From Bostrychus sinensis (Eukaryota > Chordata > Actinopteri > Gobiiformes > Eleotridae), in the NCBI GenBank assembly GCA_020698575.1, contig CM036241.1, positions 11,241,416 through 11,305,415 of the forward strand: DNA of 64,000 nt. Direction: 5' to 3'. Each line of letters starts with the position of its first letter. Position 1 is the first letter of the stretch. The notes beneath the pieces are model-generated. The model did no database searches and was not told where the DNA came from. It worked only from the letters and a program-made list of their open reading frames with translations. This document shows, in pieces, positions 25,359 through 35,375 of this stretch. The position numbers were made by a program, and so were the translations under genes.

Positions 25359-27459
25359 TAACAACTTGAAAGTGGTTGTTCTAGTTCTGTATTTCTCACA
25401 TTTGCAGCTCGTCTTTTAGCGTGGTGTAATATTTTTGGTTTCAGATTGGTCACGATGGAGCTGTGGGCAAGGAAAGTACAAGATAAATTAGTTTTTATGC
25501 AGAACTGAAAAGCAATATCCGTGTTTAATGGTAAAACACATATTCCAATTAGGCCCAGAGCAAACCTAGGAACATTATCAACGTGATTTAGTTTTGTTTA
25601 TTATCACTGGGTTTTAATGAGAGTTTCTTTTCATTTACTTAAATTGGTGTTAAAATCACTGGAGGGGTTGTGTTTGAACACGTACTGAGCCTTACTCTGA
25701 GTTTACTAAAGGACCACAGTTTACAGCACTTTAATTATGGTTTATAATTATTATGTCTCTGATTTTTCACCTGGCACTAAAAGTCCTCTAACTACTTTTG
25801 AGAAAATGTTTGTTGTTGTTGTCTGATTTCTGGAAATGGCATCTCAGACTCTCAAATCTAACCATGGTCATAAAGCTTTGGATTTTTTTTATAATTATTA
25901 TTACTTTTTCTCAGAAGTTGTTGTTTTCTTCAGAAATTCCAACTTTTCTCAAAATGTCTGACGTCAAACTTTGTAATATTTTAAGATTTTTTTCTCAGAT
26001 TTTTTTTTTTTTCCCAACCACCACCAAACACAGCACAGCGGGACACAACAGCAGTATGCAATGGTAGCGGGGATTGAACCCCCAACCTTCTAATTAGTGC
26101 GTGAACAGCTTTACACTGAGCTACTGCCACCCCACATCAAAATATATATTTTTTCTCTTTATTCTGACTCTTACAACTTTAGGAAACTTTTATTTATTTA
26201 TTTTTATTTTTTTACAGTGTTTCTGTTTTATGTCCATTAAATTTTTTGTGGCTATATTTTTCCCAAATACAGCAATGTCAAAGGTCTAGAACAGGAAGAT
26301 CTCCTAGTTCAGGGGTAAATGCTCTTTTTATTGAGCCACAAAACCCTTATACAGGGTTAGTACAGTCATGGAAAACCTGGAAAAGGTTTGGAATTTTATA
26401 ATTTGGTGTAAAGTTTTGTAAAAGTTTTGTAAATATAAACAGTTTGAGTAACATTGGGCCACTCCAAGTTAAACCTGTGCCAGCTACAGTAAATATCAGT
26501 GTTCAGTAGAAACGCTGTCTTAGCCTCTTCTTGTTTATTTTTTGTCAGAATATTTTAACAAATTTTTTTTTTTTTTTTTTAGTAATGCTTTAAAACAGCA
26601 TAGATAATTAGTTTATAATATAGCATAATTATCTTTTAATCACCGGTGTATATATCAATAAAATTAGTGGAATAATATATTTCTAAGGAAGAAGCCCCAA
26701 CAGTTTTTTTTTTTTGTTGTTGTTTGTTTTTTTATCTGACTAATTCCCAAATCTAACATGAAATTGCAGCGTGTAATACTTTGGACATTTACTTACTAAT
26801 AATATTATAATAATAATAGTATATTATAATAATACTTTTGAATTTTGAAAACACATGGAAGAAATGTTTCAGGTCTTGGAAATTTACTCAAAAGTTTTGG
26901 AAAAGTCATGGAAAATTCTTGGTTGTCAACTACTTGTCAACTAACCAGAAGGTTGGCAGTTCAAACCCCACTCCCACTGTTGCATACTGTAATGTCCTTG
27001 GGCAAGACACTTAATGCCTGGTTCACACAGCAAGAATTTAAAATTGTCAGAAGATTTTCAAAACCTGAGAGACCCCTCATATGGCAGTAAAAATGATGGA
27101 TAAAACAGTTTTGGTCCTGCAGTGTGTGGCAAAGGCAACACACCCCACACAAACAGATTTTACTCAAAGATCAGACGGGAAATCTCGCAAAACCTCAGGA
27201 GATTAAACGTAACTTGAGCGTACACAAACATGGCAGACGGCGAAGAAGCAATTGCTATAGTTTGTGGACCATTTCTAACAGAGAAAAACAATACAAAAAG
27301 AAAAGGCTTTTGTGGAAGTTCATACTGTCTTCTTAAGTAAACTACTGTTCAAAAGTTTCTTTTAGTCAGACAGGAGTGTTTGTTTACCTGCTTTACTAGT
27401 TTCGGCTACTTCCTGTAGCCTTTTATAGTTACACTACCTTACATCCGGGGGTCACAGAA

Positions 27460-27975
27460 CGTATACAGAGGGCCATGAAAAAACACAACATAAACACACC
27501 AACAAAACCACATACAAGACTCAGACAGTTACTGGTTAAACCTAAGGATAAAATAAAGCAAGAACAAAAATGTGACATTATATACGAAATACCATGTTTA
27601 TCATGCAACAAAACATACATAGGAGAAACAGGTAGGACATTTGGAACACGGAAGAAGGAAGACCAGACAGAATGTGAAAAGGAAACAGACAAACGGACAA
27701 ACGAGCGATCAAAGAACAAGCAGAACAAGAAAATCTCAAATCAGCCATATCCGACCACTGTTAAAGGGAAAATCATGTCATGGACTGGAACAATGCCAGG
27801 GTCATCCGTGCTGAAAGCAACAAGTACCATCGCTGGATCAGGAGGCCATTGAAATTAGGAAACGGGCACCAGGGACGATGAACCGGGACGAGGGAGCCTA
27901 CACCTTATCCCACACCTGGGATGCGGTCTTGGAGAGGGTGTCAGACAGTAGGGGGCGCAAGCTTTCCCTACTGTC
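27460..27975 (+). pseudogene. GIY-YIG endonuclease domain relic of the Penelope-like element
   Basis: The open part reads CDIIYEIPCLSCNKTYIGET and then GRTFGTRKKE, matching the GIY-YIG type domain of Penelope-like elements (IYxIPCxxCxxxYIGETGR). Further on, in another frame, HVMDWNNARVIRAESNKYHR is clear, preceded by a TAA in that frame, and then a 1-bp loss at about 27840 shifts to AIEIRKRAPGTMNRDEGAYT. At least two frameshifts and one stop make it non-functional. The conserved endonuclease normally follows a reverse transcriptase, which is missing upstream because of truncation or deletion. Confidence 0.85.
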
Positions 27976-28028
27976 TGACCAAACAACATAAGCAGCCTAC
28001 AAGACACGTCACAGCGACATCACATGAC

Positions 28029-28071
28029 GCTTCTGACGAAGGCTGCAGGAAGTAGCCCAAACTAGTAAAGC
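28029..28071 (+). ncRNA. Hammerhead-ribozyme-like motif in the right Penelope terminal repeat
   Basis: The order is that of a type I hammerhead. Stem I is GCTT/AAGC (28029-28032 with 28068-28071). The core CTGACGA is at 28033-28039. One extra A precedes stem II, GGCTGC/GTAGCC with loop AGGAA (28041-28057). CAAAC (28058-28062) stands where GAAAC is expected, followed by a two-base loop TA and GTA, the cleavage triplet. The G-to-C change at 28058 should cripple it. The left repeat (- strand, 27420-27399) retains GAAAC and a perfect stem II but has lost CTGANGA. Confidence 0.6.
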
Positions 28072-29373
28072 AGGTAAACAAACACTCCTGTCTGACTAAA
28101 AGAAACTTTTGAACAAAAAGAAAAGGCGTTGGTTAAAGGACTTTCTGGTGCGCCATGACAGCTGTTTCTTCCGTCACCTCGCTTTCTGATTGGCTACACG
28201 TCACATTCAACAGGGTGCGTGCTCGTTTGTCCTCGGGCCAAGACGATCCAACATGTTGAATATCCCCGATTTGAGATCGGAGTGGTCCCGACGTCCTTCC
28301 GAGCAGAGCAGAGCTCTCTGAACACACCACACACAGCAGGAATATCTGATAAGATTATCTTTAGTGCCATTATGATAATCGGGGCGTCTTTAAGGTTGTT
28401 GGAAGGGGAGAATCGGGTCAAATATTTGCATAATTATCTTGCTGTGTGAACCAGGCCTAACCCACCTTGCCTCCAGTGTCTGTGCACACTGGTGTATGAA
28501 TGTGAGTCTGAATGGGTGAATGGTTCTTTGATGTAGAGCGCCCATGGAAGTAGAAAAGTGCTTATAAATGTGACCATTTACCATTTATTGATTTTATTTT
28601 AGTTAAAAAAAGGTGTATGACCCCTGCTTATATCTCATAATGAAACTACTCATTTGTTCTTTTCGTGAGTGAAGTTAGTGTTTTCTTGTCTTTGGCCTTT
28701 TACTGACATCTGAAAAAATCTGTATTTATGAAAGCACTCTTAGTTAAGAACATTTTTTCACACCTGCCTAAAACTTTTGTCCTCTATAGAAATGCCTTAG
28801 TGAAGTTCCTGGGATAACTTCAGAGACAAAAAGATGCCATTAATGCCTTTCTTCGGTGTCTTTTGGCCCTCAGACTCTCGCTTTGACACCGGGCCGCTGA
28901 GAGGAATGCAGCGTGGAAGTGTCAGAGCGGCGTGTGACAGACAGAGCTATGTGAACTACGTCTTACACCGAGAGAATCTGAGGAATGTGCTGCAGCGAGG
29001 AGACCGCTGTTGTTTACTGACAGGCCGCTGTTAAAGGAGCGCTCTCTGTCTCTGAGCAGCTGTGTGTGACTGACAGACTCCCAGTACTTCCTGGGATCTT
29101 AGCTGCTGTTGTTATTGTTATAGGTTGTTCGTGTCAGGTTGTTAGAAATGTGAGTTGTAGTTTGAACACTGGTTGCATCTGAGCACACCGGTGTTGAGAT
29201 TAAATATTGATAATTTAAGCTTTTGGGGTCGCCACAGCCAATCTTCTGCCTCCTAGACCTAGAGGAGATTTGCATTTTGATTTTTGAAATTTTTGAGTTC
29301 AGTGAGTTCACTGGCTTGTAATTCATTATGGCCAGAATCATTTATTAACATTATATTTCTACTGTTAAATATA

Positions 29374-30029
29374 CAGAGGTGGACAGTAACAAAGTAAATT
29401 TACTTCAGTATAGTTTTTGAGAATCTGTACTTGAGTACTATTTTTAGGGGTAACTTACTACTTTTACTCCACTACATTTCTAAAAAAGCAAAAGTAACCT
29501 CTGCAAAGAAAACTGAAAGACATTTGACTTACTCCCTAAGGATAATTATTTACTACATAATACTACTCATATTTGCTCTCAGGAACTAAAAAGAACCTCT
29601 GGACACAATCTGGAAGTGATTTAGCTTTTGCTTTGAACATTATTTGCACGATTCTATAATAAACTAATTTAAAAATAAATGATTAATATGATCAAACCCA
29701 GTCTTATTTATATATGTATGGCTCATTTTTGCTGTAGAACAATCTTATCTATTATGGTTTTAAGTTGATCTCCACATTTCATCACTAAAATGTGTTTTAT
29801 TTATATTTTTGGAGCTGCAAATTTGTAGTCAACATTTTACCCAAAATTCTTGACTGCACCAATACGTTTTTGGTTTAAAAGTACTTTGAATACTTAAGTA
29901 TTTTTGAAAGCTTATACTTAAGTACTTTAACTCAAGTAAAAATTTGAGTGACTTTGACTTGTATTGGAGTAATATTTGACTTGGAGGACTGTACTTTTAC
30001 TCAAGTAATGAAGTTGAGCACTTTGTGGC
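29374..30029. mobile_element. hAT-type repeat with CAGAGGTGGACAGTAAC end
   Basis: Starts CAGAGGTGGACAGTAACAAA and ends with ACTTTTACTCAAGTAATGAA; AAGTACTTTAA-type units lie within. Familiar as a widespread fish repeat. Exact limits not fixed. Confidence 0.6.
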
Positions 30030-30911
30030 ATACATATATTTATGTTTATTTGATATGTTTACAATTTTCTTTGTGTTTTGTGTTAATAATGTTAATGTTA
30101 AAACAATAAGGAACGTTTTTACAGCCTTATTTGCTCATATTTGCCTTTTTTTTTATATACTTTTTTGAGCTGCCTTAACAAATACATTTTGCCATTTTTT
30201 TTTTAAGTTAAATGAACTCAAAATTGAAGAATAAGTTCTGAGTTGACAAAACTAAATTGTTTTACTTTGAGTTCATTTGTTTAAAGTTCAACTTTTTTTC
30301 TCAACCAACATTTAAATCCTTGACCAATGATTATGTTTTATCCAAATGCACATAACAGATGTTTGCAAGGAACAGCCAATAATGTTCAACCCTGGAGAAA
30401 ATGAGGTAGGGCTTTTTCTCAACTCGGGAAGAAACACATTCAAAACCACAAAAGAAAAAATCACAAAAGAAAAAAAAATGCAAGTCTGGCTGTATAAATG
30501 TGGGAATCTTGACTTTTTGAAGATGGCGGCGCACAGAGAGAGAGAGTGCAGTGGCTTCTCTAACTCCAACATCTCATTCTTTCATGTCTCAAGTGAGAAT
30601 AGCAATAAAAGCATCCTTGTTTTTACATTGAGGACAAGGAGAAAATACTTAAAAATGCAAAAAGATTGAAGTCATTGTTTATAATACTTGGTTATAATTG
30701 CTACTATTATGCCAAAACCATCTCCAAACCAAACTACCTTGAGTCATAAAACTCTCAAATTTGCTCAAAAACAAAATACCAACCTCCCGGACTAACAACA
30801 GCTTTGTGCAACAGGACTCTGAGAGAAAATGCCAAGAGAAAAAAAAAAAAAAAATGTAATGACGCAATCTGCCAGTCCCATCTGTAATACTCTTGTTTGT
30901 TTTCCTTTCAG

Positions 30912-30944
30912 ATTTGGGATATGAGCGACGACGAAAGCATTTAA
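30912..30944 (+). CDS. atg7: atg7 final coding exon (C-terminal 10 residues)
   Basis: Seen: after a pyrimidine-rich acceptor (AG at 30910-30911) the + strand reads IWDMSDDESI and then TAA at 30942-30944. Known: vertebrate ATG7 ends in IWDMSDDETI, so nine of ten residues match. ATG7 is the cytosolic E1-like enzyme that activates ATG12 and the ATG8/LC3 family for autophagosome growth; this exon gives only the extreme C-terminal tail, beyond the adenylation domain. Context supports the call: vgll4 converges from the right, as ATG7 and VGLL4 do in mammals. No earlier atg7 exon (for example the one encoding the conserved region before the tail) was recognised upstream, so the preceding intron is at least 30.9 kb. 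The exon is far too short to find by ORF length. Confidence is high because of the match and the neighbour. Confidence 0.9.
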   Translation: MWDMSDDESI

Positions 30945-31195
30945 GGACAAGATGATCATCAACTGAGGACTTTTCTACTTTTGTGTCTTTGTTTTTGTTT
31001 TCTTCTTATGTAAAGCTTTCAGACTTGTGTGCACTAAATGAGTGAGTGAAATATGAATGTGTGAAAATCCTGCGACAAGATCAGCCAAAGAGTTGGACTG
31101 GACCAAGAGTCGTTACCATTATTACTCCAAGTATGTTTTTCACTGTCGAGTGTGACCAACCTCATTCTCATTTTTACAGATTTGAGATCTGTGTA

Positions 31196-31510
31196 CGGTG
31201 GCCCTGAAGTGTCAGTTACAACCACAAATCCCAAAATGCAAAAACAAATAGTAAAACCCCAAAACAAAATGTGAAAATTTAGAAACAAAAATACCAGAAA
31301 TTGTGAAATACAATAACAAAGAGAATACATAAAAGGTTTTTGTTTTGAAATTTTATCTTTCCCTATCTGGTGTCTTCCCAAAATGTGTCCTTTACTACCC
31401 AGAATTCCCTGTTTTAGTGTTTTGGTTTTTTTTTTTCAGATTTTCTGTGTGATTTTTGTTTTGCTGTTTGTCATTTGTGAATTGTGTGCAGTGACCCTTC
31501 TTGGCCACCA
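31196..31510. mobile_element. Small inverted-repeat element in atg7 3'UTR
   Basis: CGGTGGCCCTGAAGTGTCA at the left and TGACCCTTCTTGGCCACCA at the right, flanked by TA on both sides. A related end, ACAGTGGCCCAAAAGG, is at 49523. Confidence 0.6.
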
Positions 31511-31842
31511 TACTTGTTTGTAGTGTATGAGTATTTTATTGAGACTTGTCAACTTCAGTCACTCCACACTGGCACAATATAAACTGTAGATGTTCATCAC
31601 TTGGGATTGAAATAAAGACTAGTTTAAAATAATGTGATGCAGATCTGAACAGTTATGGTTCTGGAAATCTTCAAATATTTTACTGTAACATGTCTTAAAT
31701 GTGGTTCATTGTGCAGCTGTGTGTAAATGCATGTGTTTTTACTTAACTGTCATTGTACTGTATGCAATGTACACTTCAACAGCAGCCTGCAGGCGTATGA
31801 ATGAGCAGCTTTTTATTTCAGATGAAAACACATCTCTGTTAC

Positions 31843-31848
31843 AATAAA
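31843..31848 (+). terminator. Poly(A) signal of atg7 (distal)
   Basis: A canonical AATAAA, followed 12 bases later by a long T run as downstream element. A second AATAAA at 31611-31616 could be used instead. Confidence 0.5.
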
Positions 31849-32039
31849 CTTTCAACTCATTTTTTTTTTTTTTTGTCTTTTGTTAATTTGGTGCTTAAAC
31901 TTTCCAAGTAAAAACCTCATAAATCATACAAGGTTTTTATCTTTTATTAAGCTCTCACTAAATGGAGCCCTTTTTAGTCCACCATCTTTTGAACTGAAAA
32001 TAAAAAGACCACACAGATTTGGTTGTGGTTTAAAAGCAC

Positions 32040-32045
32040 TTTATT
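32040..32045 (-). terminator. Candidate distal poly(A) signal of vgll4
   Basis: The + strand TTTATT reads AATAAA on the - strand, followed by GTGCTTTTAA and a GT-containing stretch. It lies about 200 bp from the atg7 signal on the other strand, consistent with a tight convergent gene pair. Confidence 0.4.
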
Positions 32046-33250
32046 GTTCATCGAGGCTACTTTACGTACAAAAAGGTGGCCTGCCTTAACCTTTTTCTCA
32101 GGAGACACAGCCACAAACCGTCTTGATACAAATGTTTACAGTTCAGAGTATTACTACCACCAAGTACAAGCTACTTCCACTTCAAAGACTGATGCATTTT
32201 CATTAATTATGTTAAATAATCCCCATTAGCCCCCATTTGATCATTTCAGCCACATACACAACAGTTGTGTACAACAGTTCACATTTACATCACACAGATG
32301 TAGTGTTTTCTCAGTGTGGGTAAAGACGTTAATGTGTTGATAAATGAGAGATAAATGTCGTCATCCTCACGTCTCGCGGTGTTACATCAGAAAACTTTAA
32401 AGGACATTTATTGCTCATGAGTGAACTCTGTCCAAACGTCTCACAGTCACACGTTTAACACAGTTAAGTGGAGCTTAATGGAAGTAGCAATTGTCGAGGC
32501 CACACCAGTGGCTTACTGTGGTTTCATTTACTGTGTTCCTGCACTTGAACCTTACTCTATCAACACAAATCTATAAACAAAAAAGATCAACTTTTTCACA
32601 AGAGAAATGCAATGATTACAATATAGGACAGGAAAACAACAATTAAATAGCTACATATCATTAACAAATTAATTGTTCCTCAAAAAATACCTACGATTTT
32701 TTTCTCTGTACATTCGTTACGCACAGCGTAATGATGGTCTTATAGTTAGCTATTATAAAAAAGTCTTTATTAAGTGATTCTCCTACTGAGTGTAGGGGTG
32801 TGCCGAAGCAGAAGTCTACTACCTACAGCTGGTAGTGAAATGATCATGAAAGAATAATTATAGAAACACAATATCCTCTGGACACCAACAACTTTCCCTG
32901 TGTTTTCTGCACAACGTTAACTAGCTCCGGTCATTTTCAGGGCCAAATTCACCAAAGAGACACAGAGCCATCCTCCAACACCTGTAAGAGACTCACAGGT
33001 CACTGATAGAAGCTCAGCTCCTACAGCGCAGTCCAAACCCTCGCTGTGACTCCTGTGTTTACAAACAGCACTAAACTAACAAAGTGACGGCTCCTGCTTT
33101 GTTTCAGAGTGAGTTTAATTCTGCTGAAGCTGAGGATGGAATGTGTGGACACTGCACCAACACCAAACTCACTGAACACATGAGAAATGTCACTGTGAAC
33201 CTTTTAACCTCCTGCAACAACTTCAGCTCCAGTAAAGCTCATGGTACTCT

Positions 33251-33258
33251 TGCTACAT
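33251..33258 (-). promoter_or_regulatory. miR-221/222-type 8-mer seed site in vgll4 3'UTR
   Basis: The - strand reads ATGTAGCA, an 8-mer match to the miR-221/222 seed. It only counts if the distal poly(A) site near 32040 is used. My recollection is that miR-222 has been linked to VGLL4 in mammals; this needs checking. Confidence 0.3.
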
Positions 33259-34346
33259 TTGCCCAGCATTTCAGTGCTTTACATTTGTTTCTAAGCTACA
33301 GAGCTCTGTCGGTGTGGGGCGAGTGCAGACTCAGCCTGTACAGAGTTCCCTATCGGAGGAATGTATGTCACTGGTGCACAGGCTCTTTACACAGCAAGTC
33401 ATGTCTGAAGATACACAAAGTACAAAGTTCAGGAAGCACTCAAACACAAGAGGATGTGGACACCAAGTCTGGGCACAAACCAACAGCTGCAGGTCAAAAA
33501 CTAAACTCCAATGCGGCCCCATTCATTAAACAAGTGCTTTGTTATTATAAATATCTATGCTAGTCGTCAGTGGTAAATGTTACTGAGAGTTGCTGACTTG
33601 TTTGTGCCTGGGACTTGGTGCTGAAGCTCATGCGGCTGAAGCTGTAGCAGTTTGTACCAACGACGGATCAACATCTTTAAAAAGCTTTACTGCTGCTTCT
33701 TCCAAAGCCAACTCGACCTTTAGTTCGGTGATGGTTTTGACAAAAGCAACATCGAACAGAGCCTGTCCAGAGGCTGTCCTACTACACAAATCTGTTAGCC
33801 TACTGATATTAATGAAAAACGACATACAAATGTAATAATAATAATAACATGGAGTACGACTGACCCAGCAGTGAATGAATAGTGTCTATGTCTTGTTACT
33901 GACAACAAAATGAGTAACTAACGTCTGAATGAAAAGAATAATAATTAAGATTGAAATGCTTAAAACACTAATAGATACCAGCTATTTAAACAAAACAAAA
34001 CCATGCAGGTGTGTAAGCATCAAAACCCTTCAAACTCTGGAGAACTGCACACACTGTGGAGGAGAGGGTCAGACAAAAAGTAACAACAACCACCAAGTTT
34101 CAAAACAAAAACTTTACAGAACTGCCCCGATCGAGAAACCACAAAGTGACTGCTGGAGTGTTTACGTCTCGCCTCATCCTGAACCAACGCTGAGCTCGCT
34201 GTGGAGGATCTGAAGAACTTATGCTAGATTTTTAGACCATGCCAATGAGTAAACAAAAGATAAACAGGAGTGGGATTCACGCATATGATTTAGAATACAT
34301 GTTGATGAAAGGGATAATAACAATAATATGATATGAATAATATTTA

Positions 34347-34556
34347 AACAAACCAGAGTTGTGTTTTTATAGCTTGACATGTTTCGACCACTTCCCTGCA
34401 GTCTTTCCTACAAGAGTCATGTGATGTTGCTGTGATTTTTTTAAACAGCTGTCTTTCTTCCTGCAGCAGAAGGACAGCAGTGCCATCTGAGGAAGACTGC
34501 TGGAAAGTAGGCGAAACATGTCAAGGTACAAAAACACAGCTCTGGTCTGTTAAAAA
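34347..34556. repeat. Inverted pair of Penelope-type terminal repeats in the vgll4 3'UTR
   Basis: The arms 34347-34413 and 34490-34556 are inverted copies at roughly 80 percent identity by eye, both including GAAACATGTC. The spacer and left arm share GTCATGTGATGTTGCTGTGA with the sequence beside the Penelope motif at 28009-28030 (inverted). This links it to the same element group. Confidence 0.7.
34480..34529 (+). ncRNA. Hammerhead-ribozyme-like motif, core boxes intact, antisense to the vgll4 3'UTR
   Basis: Stem I pairs 34480-34486 with 34523-34529 at six of seven positions. CTGAGGA is at 34487-34493. After one extra A, stem II GACTGC/GTAGGC (34495-34512) pairs at five of six positions. GAAAC (34513-34517), loop AT and GTC (34520-34522) complete the core, with cleavage predicted after 34522. 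Penelope-like elements carry such minimal type I hammerheads. The extra A before stem II is unusual, so activity is uncertain. A degenerate inverted copy is at 34381-34413. Confidence 0.55.
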
Positions 34557-35367
34557 ACGTAGTAAAAATAATGATTTTGTTAATAGTGTATGCTGTATTG
34601 CTATATATATTGTTGTGTAACATTCATGTATTTTATTTTGAATTTAACTGTGTTCATCAAATGCTTGTTTTCTTCCACAAGAGCCTTTTCAGTAGAAATG
34701 AGTCTTTTAACAAATATCACAATATCTGTATTCAGGGCTTGACATTAGCATTAGCCAAATGCTGGTAGATTTCCATTTTGGCCGGTTGGATTTTATGCAT
34801 GTATTTTAACTTTAATTCCTTTTTCTATGTTTGAGTGATCACCTAATTTAGTACAGAGTAATTCGTCATGACCTGAGAAAAAAACAAAATAGCATGTATT
34901 ATCGCATGTATGTACAGAGCACATGCAAAAAGTTCACATTTATTCTGCCAAGGTAAACCTGTTTCCCACATATCTGATAAATCCTTGTCTTGTGGTATGC
35001 TATAAAATGTGATAAAATAATGAAACGTGTAATTAAATTTTGGCTAGTAAAAACCCTAATTGCTAGTAACTTTTAAAAAGAACTCGCCACAGCGGCCAGT
35101 GAGCAAAAAAGTTACGATCAAACTTGGTGTCTGTATTACAACAATGTATCCAGTAATAATACATTTGATATAATGTCTAATGTTACGTTACCTTTTTAGT
35201 TTTAGGTATCAAATTTTGTTTAAAATGTTGATCTTACAATGAATGTGGCGGCTGCACATTTTGCAGAAGCTAAAGAGGAACGGCTTCAGGCCTCAAACAA
35301 CAATTTGTGTCAATCTTTTCTTGTTTTCTGGAGTGTTTGCAGTACCAGACTACAACATCTGTGTAAG

Positions 35368-35375
35368 TAGTGCAA
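35368..35375 (-). promoter_or_regulatory. miR-130/301-type 8-mer seed site in vgll4 3'UTR
   Basis: The - strand reads TTGCACTA, a full 8-mer match to the miR-130/301/454 seed, about 600 nt after the stop. VGLL4 has been reported as a miR-130a target in mammals. One 8-mer has roughly a 6 percent chance of occurring in a 3.9-kb UTR, so this is suggestive only. Confidence 0.4.

Larger units (their letters stand above)
27308..28112 (+). mobile_element. Internally deleted Penelope-like retroelement with inverted terminal repeats
   Basis: A 15-bp perfect target duplication, ACAAAAAGAAAAGGC, is at 27293-27307 and 28113-28127. Inside, 77-bp inverted repeats lie at 27346-27422 and 28039-28115 with few mismatches. 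Between them is a GIY-YIG endonuclease relic; no reverse transcriptase is present. Penelope-like elements are known to have a C-terminal GIY-YIG domain, terminal repeats that can be inverted, and hammerhead ribozymes; all three are visible here. The element sits inside a Harbinger-like element (27015-28457). Confidence 0.88.
27015..28457. mobile_element. Harbinger-like non-autonomous DNA transposon, split by the Penelope-like element
   Basis: The ends are inverted: TGCCTGGTTCACACAGCAAG at 27015-27034 and its complement at 28438-28457 (one mismatch). TAA is duplicated on both sides (27012-27014 and 28458-28460), as expected for the PIF/Harbinger group. Excluding the nested insertion it is about 620 bp. 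No transposase was seen. Confidence 0.8.
26921..28592 (+). repeat. tRNA-derived SINE, interrupted at 27014/28460
   Basis: The head has a tRNA-like B box (GGCAGTTCAAACCCC near 26953) followed by AATGTCCTTGGGCAAGACAC. After the 1.4-kb insertion it resumes as CCCACCTTGCCTCCAGTGTC, GAATGGGTGAATGGTTCTTT and the tail AAAAGTGCTTATAAATGTGA. This order is a very common fish SINE layout. Removing the insertion and one TAA rejoins the two halves exactly. Confidence 0.8.
1..30911 (+). other. atg7: Last intron of atg7 (repeat-rich, no exons recognised)
   Basis: Inferred from the acceptor at 30910-30911 and the absence of any recognisable upstream atg7 exon. It holds many transposon copies listed separately. 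Stretches not clearly assigned to repeats include 600-1290, 5040-6900, 6930-7560, 8440-9110, 10030-11080, 11590-12060, 12430-13430, 13810-14790, 15460-15920, 18000-18720, 19350-20750, 21150-22020, 23480-24255, 25360-26920 and 28600-29370. Several are AT-rich and bland. GC-richer islands at 850-1010, 8740-8900, 18300-18530, 23690-24130 and 28840-29060 are candidates for conserved non-coding elements. If an undetected exon lies here, the intron would be shorter. Confidence 0.6.
30945..31866 (+). other. atg7: atg7 3' untranslated region (approximate end)
   Basis: Non-coding sequence follows the atg7 stop. AATAAA hexamers lie at 31611-31616 and 31843-31848. The second is followed by a T-rich run at 31860-31875, which fits a cleavage site near 31865. 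A small inverted-repeat element (31196-31510) sits inside it. The true end needs transcript data. Confidence 0.55.

Noticed and set aside
33084..33563. 159-codon + strand open frame
   Set aside because: Lies antisense in the vgll4 3'UTR, shows no known domain, no splice context and no codon bias that I can see; treated as chance.
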